From the NCBI GenBank assembly GCA_958430865.1, contig CAUDNR010004588.1:23074-45360 (forward strand): DNA of 22,287 bases. The letters are read 5' to 3'. This document shows, piece after piece, positions 17,101 through 22,287 of this stretch. Source of the DNA: Entrophospora sp. SA101 (taxonomy: Eukaryota; Glomeromycota; Glomeromycetes; Entrophosporales; Entrophosporaceae). Position 1 is the stretch's first letter; the number at the start of each line of letters is the position of its first letter. Made by a program: the position numbers and the translations under genes. The notes under the pieces are model-generated. The model saw only the letters and a program-made list of their open reading frames with translations. It was not told the DNA's origin and searched no databases.

Positions 17101-18014
17101 ATGTCTCAAATCAATGTTTCGGACATATTACCTTTATTATCCTTGATCGCCATTCTCACATGGTTTTCTATCAAGAATTATTTTAATGAAAAAAATGCCC
17201 ATGATGTTGATATCTTAAATGTTATCAAGCGACAAGTTACCGAAGAAATCATCTTATACGATTCTAAACTTGCTGAAGGCATCGCTAAGCTGAACACCGA
17301 ATTTAACACGCCTCACTTCAGAACTTAATTCACGTGATGCTAACTTCACTGCGGAGGCGCAGAGAATCTTGTCATTGATTAATTCTTTTACCATGAGACT
17401 TGGTGAAATTGAACAAGTTCTTGAACGCTACAATAATCACTTTGGTAGAATTTCATCCGAATTTGATTCAATTAATGAATCTATCACAACATTCCAAAAC
17501 CTATTTAATCAACGTCATGCAATCATCCAAAGAATCGAACAAGATCAGCAAAGTGAAATGAACCTATCTGAAGATTCTTCCAATTCACACAATTCCTCTA
17601 TTAATTCTTATTCTCCTAATTCCTCTGCTAGTTCTTCAGGTATGATGGTGAAGCTGGAGTTACCATTACAATTTAAAAAATCGACTAACTTGACTAACTT
17701 GACTTTTTTGATCATAGGATCAAAGCCAGCGATCATTTTCAGGAATTACATTAACTATCTGGACTCGCTTTAAACAGATCTTCGATAGGGAAATGGCTCA
17801 GAGAAGATATACTTTTGACGAAATGTGTTATTCCGTAGCCATGCGCATTCGTGAACTTGGGGGAGATATTAGGCAATCATTTATATCGTACGACATTTTA
17901 ATGGGGCTGAGTAAAGATAAAATTTTGATATGTGTAATGCCTGACGCATGCATGTTTATTTGTGCGATTAACCAAATTCGATTAATTACTCATGTACATA
18001 CTTTTTCTTTGTGA
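17101..18014 (+). pseudogene. Membrane-anchored coiled-coil protein, one-base frameshift
   Basis: Starts at ATG 17101. A hydrophobic helix follows at residues about 9-28 (ILPLLSLIAILTWFSIKNYF), then a charged coiled coil (VDILNVIKRQVTEEIILYD). The frame stops at 17328, but the +1 frame is open from 17294 and continues the same helical composition (SELNSRDANFTAEAQRILSL). One extra base in the CC at about 17311-17312 explains the break. The second part runs to SSASSS. A GT-AG intron (17640-17742) then joins in phase to TLTIWTRFKQIFDREMAQRR and RIRELGGDIRQSF. The 3' end is uncertain: it may stop at 18014 or be spliced again to a frame ending at 18188. I know no named family. It is the upstream neighbour of the nuclease-like gene on the same strand. 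Confidence 0.5.
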
Positions 18015-18208
18015 AATCTGCATTCTTTTTTACTTTATCTCTGCATTATTCATTCGATAGATCTAGAGGAAACATGGAAGAAAAAATGTTTAAAAAAGGA
18101 CAGTATTCGAAATATAAATATTTATTGCTTTGATTTTTATTTCTTGCGCTATCTCGTCATATTAACAAATCTAATATTATTTTTATAATTCAAGTTAACA
18201 ACGTAAAC
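18015..18208. other. Gap between the frameshifted gene and the nuclease-like gene
   Basis: AT-rich. It may hold the last exon of the upstream gene (acceptor TTCGATAG ending at 18060, open to TAA at 18186-18188) and must hold the promoter of the gene starting at 18209. No clear TATA box. Confidence 0.35.
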
Positions 18209-20031
18209 ATGTCAAATTTAGTAACTAAGATTGAAACATTTTTATTATTAGAACCATTAGATATTCTTTGTGGTGCGTCTGCAGTTTACCTAACAATAGA
18301 AAACGACACTTTACCTCCTCTCGAGAATGTAAGAGATATAGTAGATCGTGCAGTGAATTCGTCCTTATTAAAAATAGAAGAAAATGAACGAAAAACAAAA
18401 GTCTTGGAAGTATTATCTCAAGTTAGTATAAATTATATTTTTATCACATAAACTCGCAATATTTAATGATGACTATGGTAAAATGTAGATAATAGTTTTG
18501 GTGTGTCATAGCTGAAGGTCAGGGAATGCCAGCCTGGAAGAGCAATGTCTTCTAGATGTTGAGGGTTTGCTCCTCCCTAACTGTGCGTGACTATTCAACC
18601 AAAACGATGATATTTAAATTTCTGAAAATGCACATGTGCGGAGCGTAGTATATGGACAAATTGTAATACAAGATCTGACTTAATGTGCCGGCACTGATTT
18701 TTATTGCATTTACCATAGATTTGCAGGTGGATATATTAGCGTTCGGGGTTTGAAAGCATTCAATGTGTTAAATATGGAAAGAGAACTTCCTCTGGATTAC
18801 ACTCGTGAGAAGATTGAAGAGAATATTATTAATTTAAAATACAAGCTTGAGGTAAGTCTTAGATAGTTTAACAGAATGGAGTAATTTTTTTTTTTGTTTG
18901 AAATATAACGAAACTTGCGTATTTAGCATCCTAGATCGGAAGTTGATATAAATCTTTACGGTTCGCTCAGGCAAGCTCTCGAAAATATAAATTCTTCAGA
19001 ACTTACATGGCGGGACCCTGAAGCGAGTATGGTTCTTAGCGATGATTCGGATATAGTAAAAAACTTGCAACCTAGACAGAAGAATGTTTTCTTGGAACCG
19101 CGAGAAAATATGAAATGTATTATTCCTGAATCGATCAAAGCAAAATGTAATGAATTTGTAAGTGGCTTTAATAATTCGAATACATTACACGATACTAGAA
19201 ATATTTTTCACGACAAAAGTTGGAAAGAAAGTGAGAGTAAGTTGATGGAAATTACCGGGCGTATTCTTAGTACACTGTAAGTGTTATTTTCTATTCTTAA
19301 ACGATCATTATTTTAAATATCATAATATTCCTAATATACTTTTTATTAGTGGCGAGATATGGAGTAACCCTGCATTCACGAGTAGCGTATCACGTAGTGA
19401 ACAGAGTGAAGGAACATACATTTCGGACATTATAATGCCTTTGCTTCGATCGAGTTTGGGAGACCTTCTCAACGGTAGTATCTGTTTAAGTACAGCAGAA
19501 CGCCAGAGCATAGCAAGCAAGGCTAGACGAAATGCGGGAGTGGTCAAAGAACGAATGGGGAAAAAACCCGACATCATGGGGTTGTTGAAACAAAATGGAA
19601 AAATTATAGAATTGATGTATACCGAGTCTTCACGCATTATTTGCAGTAAATCGAAGAAAGCAGATGATGAGGTGAAATTATGGAGAGAGACTTTGGATGG
19701 GGTGAGCTTCATAGACGCATTGTGTAGACCGGTTGGCAATCAATTCGGAGTTGTTGGAATTCAGATCGCCGGTACTACTATGCAATTAAATATCCTTGTG
19801 AAAGATCTGGGGGGTATATCAAGATATTTTCATCTCGATCACTCCGAAATTCCGTTATCACCACATATATTGCATACTAAATCTCTTATTCGTTTATTAT
19901 TGACCTTGAGAAATATCGTGATTGTGAATAAGAGCTTACTAATGCATGCGTTAGATCAAGCCATTTCACATCCACCCCGGAATAATTATTCAAGCACAAC
20001 CATTTCTTCACCGCCATATAATAAATATTAG
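18209..20031 (+). CDS. PD-(D/E)XK-like lineage-expanded protein, apparently intact
   Basis: Four exons, all in phase: 18209-18425, 18727-18851, 18927-19276 and 19350-20031. They total 1374 nt and encode 457 residues. The N-terminal half has helical charged segments. The C-terminal half has EGTYISDIIMPLLRSSLGDL, a basic segment (SIASKARRNAGVVKERMG), then KPDIMG (D about 303) followed by KIIELMYTESSR, then WRETLDG, GNQFGVVGIQIAG, YFHLDHSEIPLSP and SLIRLLLTLRNIVIVN. A conserved Asp, a strand, then a Glu in a second strand is the PD-(D/E)XK pattern, but the expected Lys is not evident. I associate such proteins with large families in Mucoromycota; function unknown. It shares general layout with the gene at 8287-10976. 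An AATAAA lies near 20081. Confidence 0.65.
18493..18606 (+). repeat. Short element with terminal inverted repeats and tRNA-like A/B boxes, in an intron
   Basis: GTTTTGGT (18495-18502) pairs with ACCAAAAC (18598-18605). Just inside, ATAG pairs with CTAT. The interior is clearly GC-richer than the intron around it. TAGCTGAAGGT (18509) resembles a tRNA A box. GGTTTGCTCC (18564-18573) resembles a B box at 8 of 10, about 55 nt downstream. It also has small hairpins (GAAGA/TCTTC). It lies inside the long first intron of the nuclease-like gene. A SINE, MITE or structured RNA are all possible. Confidence 0.4.
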
Positions 20032-20159
20032 GTAAAATAGAAAAAACATTATATTATACTTTTATTCATCTCTGTATTAATAAAGTCGACCTGGTAGTCG
20101 AGTTTTTTTTATTATATATTCAACGTAAGCACAAAGTGTCGAAAAAAAAGCTAATTATT
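20032..20159. terminator. 3' end region of the nuclease-like gene
   Basis: AATAAA at about 20081 is followed immediately by a 5-bp hairpin (TCGAC/GTCGA) and a run of eight T. This is consistent with a polyadenylation region. Confidence 0.4.
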
Positions 20160-20369
20160 TCACATATCAAGAATATCTGAATTGAGATTATTTACCTCTA
20201 AATATCTGCATACTTCTACATAATCAAATATCGCTTTCGTATCTTGCGTATTCCTATTTATGATTGTTATAAAATTTTCGTCGATTACATGCATATACTT
20301 CACCAGATTTTTGAATTGCATATACTGCGTAGGATTCATGGTAAATTTACCTTGAGATTTACAAGACAT
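20160..20369 (-). CDS. Small hypothetical protein (69 residues)
   Basis: Starts at ATG 20369, no intron. The composition is protein-like, not the usual Phe/Ile/Leu noise of AT-rich DNA: TMNPTQYMQFKNLVKYMHVI, then NRNTQDTKAIFDYVEVCRYL and LNSDILDM. It is divergent from coiled-coil protein 2 across about 125 bp and its tail faces the nuclease-like gene. I recognise no family. It could be a real small gene or a gene fragment. Confidence 0.35.
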   Translation of the reverse strand: MSCKSQGKFTMNPTQYMQFKNLVKYMHVIDENFITIINRNTQDTKAIFDYVEVCRYLEVNNLNSDILDM

Positions 20370-20494
20370 ATTTATGTATAGTGATCAGGATATTCAAATT
20401 TTTCTCACGCACTCATGTAATTTTATCTTTCGTAGGAAGTGCACTCCGTGCATTAACTCAAACTTTTGAATATATCCGTATTTTACATAAAACA
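20370..20494 (+). promoter_or_regulatory. Upstream region of coiled-coil protein 2
   Basis: TTTTGAATATATC (20464-20476) matches the minus-strand sequence upstream of coiled-coil protein 1 (15876-15864), at a similar distance from the start (19 versus 31 bp). TGCACTCCGTGCA (20440-20452) is a hyphenated palindrome around TCC. The frame of the next gene is open back to an ATG at 20381, but this conserved block argues that the stretch is non-coding. Confidence 0.5.
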
Positions 20495-21970
20495 ATGGTA
20501 AACACTCAATCCCAAATTGACTCGTTGAGAGAATTGAATTCTAAGCTCGTAGCTGAGATTGCTAACCTTAGAAAGGAGAATACTGAGATTCCTGAACTTA
20601 AAAAGGAGAATGCTGTACTCTTGGCTGAGAATGCAAGGTTAAAACGAGCCATGGAAGAGCATGAGGCCAGATTCGCAAAACTAGAACAGAATGATAAAGA
20701 CAAAACTAGCCTTATTGCTAAACTAGATGATGATATCAAGGAAATCAAACAGGGCCACTCTGAAAAAGAAACTTTGACTTACTGCGAAACACCCGAACAA
20801 ATAAACGATAAATCTAACTCTGATATATATCAGAAGTCAATAACACAATGTTATGCATCACCTATCCACACAGAGACTAAATCGTTAGAAGAGAAAGAGT
20901 ATGACGAATTCCTGGAATCAGAACATAGAAAAAATGTTGGTAATGAGATAAGAGAGAGAAACCGGGAAAAAAAAATTCGAGCTCAGGAGTCTCTCTCAAC
21001 CTCACAGGCTACACCCTCTAACATGCAAATGTCTATCGATCAGAATGAGAATCAAAATATTTCAGCCGGGGGCCTAGGCCAAAATTCTACAATCCTTACT
21101 TTAGCTCAATTATTTGATAAAGCAATTGATGCCGAATGTGGTGCAATTCGTGCTAACCAGGAGGAAATTTTACGCTGGTGTTATTACGGAAAGGAATTCT
21201 TAATTCAGGTTAGCGAAATTATAAAAAATAGTAATGGCAAAATTGGTGAGAAAAAAGCTAAAGGTATAGTCTATGATAAGATACTAGAACACATTTCTAT
21301 TATTCGTAAAAAGAGATCTGAAGATACAGGTTTACAACTTCCAGAAATTTCACGCAAATACTTACAGGGGAAAACCCAGAAAGCTGTAAAAATATATAAA
21401 TTATTTGAAAAAATAGGTATAGATAAAATTAAGTATATTAAAATATACAGTGCGAACTCTATTTCGGAATTAACTAATGACAAAATCCAAACAATTATAA
21501 ATCATTTCTCTAAAAATATTGATACCGATTTACCTGATAGTTCTATTAACAATTCTTCAGATGATTTACCGGAAACTGAGGTGTGTGTTCCAACCACTGC
21601 CTCTATTCCATTGACTCATATCCCTAATTCTTCAGGTCCAGATGATTTTCCGGAAGTTGAGTTAAGTGAATCTACCATAACTCCTATCCCTTCTGCTCAT
21701 ATCTCTAAATCTTCAGGTCTAGGCGATTTGCCAAAAACTCAGGTAAGTGAGAAAGTAGAGCTTCGAATTTCTGATGAGTCAAAGACTCTGGGCTTAGCCC
21801 ATTCATCATCCATATATCAGGGGTTTAACTCAGATTTCTCTGACAATGATGAGGTAAATAATTGGAGTGCAACGTACTCTGATAACGATGATGAGGCAGG
21901 GTATTATTGGAATCCGAGTACTGGAAAGAAAATTTATAAAGAATCTATGGAATTGACATGCTCTGCATGA
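20495..21970 (+). CDS. Coiled-coil protein 2 with primase-shared C-terminal module
   Basis: 491 residues from ATG 20495, no introns; paralogue of the protein at 14523-15833. Residues about 5-80 form a long coiled coil (IDSLRELNSKLVAEIANL; ENAVLLAENARLKRAMEEHE). A linker shares HTETKSLEEKEYDEFLESE and a basic helix (NEIRERNREKKIRAQ) with the paralogue. The module at about 215-340 has EEILRWCYYGKEF, KTQKAVKIYKLFEKIGIDKI and YSANSISELTNDKIQTIINH, matching the primase C-terminus. A Pro/Ser/Glu-rich region with three imperfect repeats follows. The tail YSDNDDEAGYYWNPSTGKKI again matches the paralogue. I chose this start over the in-frame ATG at 20381 because the paralogue begins at its coiled coil and a conserved promoter motif lies between the two ATGs. 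Function unknown. Confidence 0.7.
   Translation: MVNTQSQIDSLRELNSKLVAEIANLRKENTEIPELKKENAVLLAENARLKRAMEEHEARFAKLEQNDKDKTSLIAKLDDDIKEIKQGHSEKETLTYCETPEQINDKSNSDIYQKSITQCYASPIHTETKSLEEKEYDEFLESEHRKNVGNEIRERNREKKIRAQESLSTSQATPSNMQMSIDQNENQNISAGGLGQNSTILTLAQLFDKAIDAECGAIRANQEEILRWCYYGKEFLIQVSEIIKNSNGKIGEKKAKGIVYDKILEHISIIRKKRSEDTGLQLPEISRKYLQGKTQKAVKIYKLFEKIGIDKIKYIKIYSANSISELTNDKIQTIINHFSKNIDTDLPDSSINNSSDDLPETEVCVPTTASIPLTHIPNSSGPDDFPEVELSESTITPIPSAHISKSSGLGDLPKTQVSEKVELRISDESKTLGLAHSSSIYQGFNSDFSDNDEVNNWSATYSDNDDEAGYYWNPSTGKKIYKESMELTCSA
21540..21755 (+). repeat. Imperfect tandem coding repeats in coiled-coil protein 2
   Basis: Three degenerate copies of about 32 codons, each around a core of the type SSDDLPETEV, SGPDDFPEVEL and SGLGDLPKTQV, linked by Pro/Ser/Thr-rich spacers (IPLTHIPNSS; IPSAHISKSS). 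They probably arose by unequal duplication in a disordered linker. The paralogue has a single corresponding copy (SEKLPETEI). Confidence 0.6.
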
Positions 21971-22228
21971 TCTACTATATTCTGATCATTAATACTTCAT
22001 AAAGATTGCTCAACTATAGTTATTATCTGTAATTTGGCTATATACGCATATATTCCAATTTTTTTGTGCAATGAAAATTTATTCCTAGAATTTTAATGTA
22101 TACGACACCTGACCATAATAACAATGCATGATTGATTTATTTCTGCACACGGGGTAATTATTCGAATTTGGTTAACGCATACATTTTCTTTGTAATAGTA
22201 ATAGTAATAGCTAGGGGTAAGTAAATAA
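21971..22228. other. Intergenic region with a shared promoter-like motif
   Basis: AT-rich. It contains GGGGTAATTATTCGAATTTG (22151-22170), a near copy of the motif ahead of the recombinase gene, and an AATAGT trinucleotide tract at about 22194-22210. No other feature seen. Confidence 0.4.
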
Positions 22229-22287
22229 ATGGGGGGACAACTCGATGTTACACATATAGATCTTGTGAATCCAAAACTGTCACGCCT
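22229..22287 (+). CDS. Possible 5' end of a gene cut by the window edge
   Basis: ATG at 22229 opens a frame reading MGGQLDVTHIDLVNPKLS to the last base. It is too short to identify. The main support is the promoter-like motif about 60-80 bp upstream that is shared with the recombinase gene. Confidence 0.3.
   Translation, partial: MGGQLDVTHIDLVNPKLSR

Noticed and set aside
20381..20494. N-terminal extension of coiled-coil protein 2 by 38 codons
   Set aside because: A promoter motif conserved with the paralogue lies inside it, and the paralogue starts directly at the coiled coil.

Overview
The window looks like nuclear DNA of a Mucoromycota fungus. My best guess is an arbuscular mycorrhizal fungus such as Rhizophagus, judged by style and not by any search. 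It is very AT-rich, genes are broken by many short GT-AG introns of about 70-130 nt, and both conserved single-copy fungal genes and lineage-specific families are present. There is no bacterial operon structure, rRNA, tRNA or CRISPR array.

Left part (1-7785), the 'core' side. A Dpy-30/Sdc1-type COMPASS subunit gene (59-814, +) is followed by about 3 kb of degraded DNA that includes a broken Ty3/gypsy reverse-transcriptase remnant (about 1005-1155, -). Next is a complete seven-exon phosphopantothenate-cysteine ligase gene (3777-5248, +); one of its introns has the sequence signature of a minor-spliceosome AT-AC intron. Convergent to it is an eight-exon gene for a 543-residue leucine-zipper protein (7785-5518, -).

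Middle part (8287-10976, -). A multi-exon gene belongs to what I take to be a lineage-expanded PD-(D/E)XK-like family and has a reading-frame problem at one junction. Its first intron holds three tandem hairpin units whose stems differ by compensating base changes.

Right part (11244-15833), less AT-rich and almost intron-free. This is the most interesting block. It holds an archaeo-eukaryotic-type primase with a zinc knuckle (-), a divergent small double-zinc-module protein (+), a tyrosine recombinase (+) interrupted by one in-frame TGA, and a coiled-coil protein (-). The primase and the coiled-coil protein share a C-terminal module, as does a second coiled-coil paralogue at 20495-21970. Primase, recombinase, zinc protein and accessory proteins sharing a module with the primase suggest a self-replicating, site-specifically integrating mobile element. 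I do not recognise it as a described one.

Between the two coiled-coil genes lie a membrane-anchored coiled-coil gene with a one-base frameshift (17101-about 18014, +) and an apparently intact second PD-(D/E)XK-like gene (18209-20031, +). Short hyphenated palindromes and shared promoter-like motifs sit in the intergenic gaps of this right-hand region. The last bases (22229 on) may be the start of another gene cut by the window edge.
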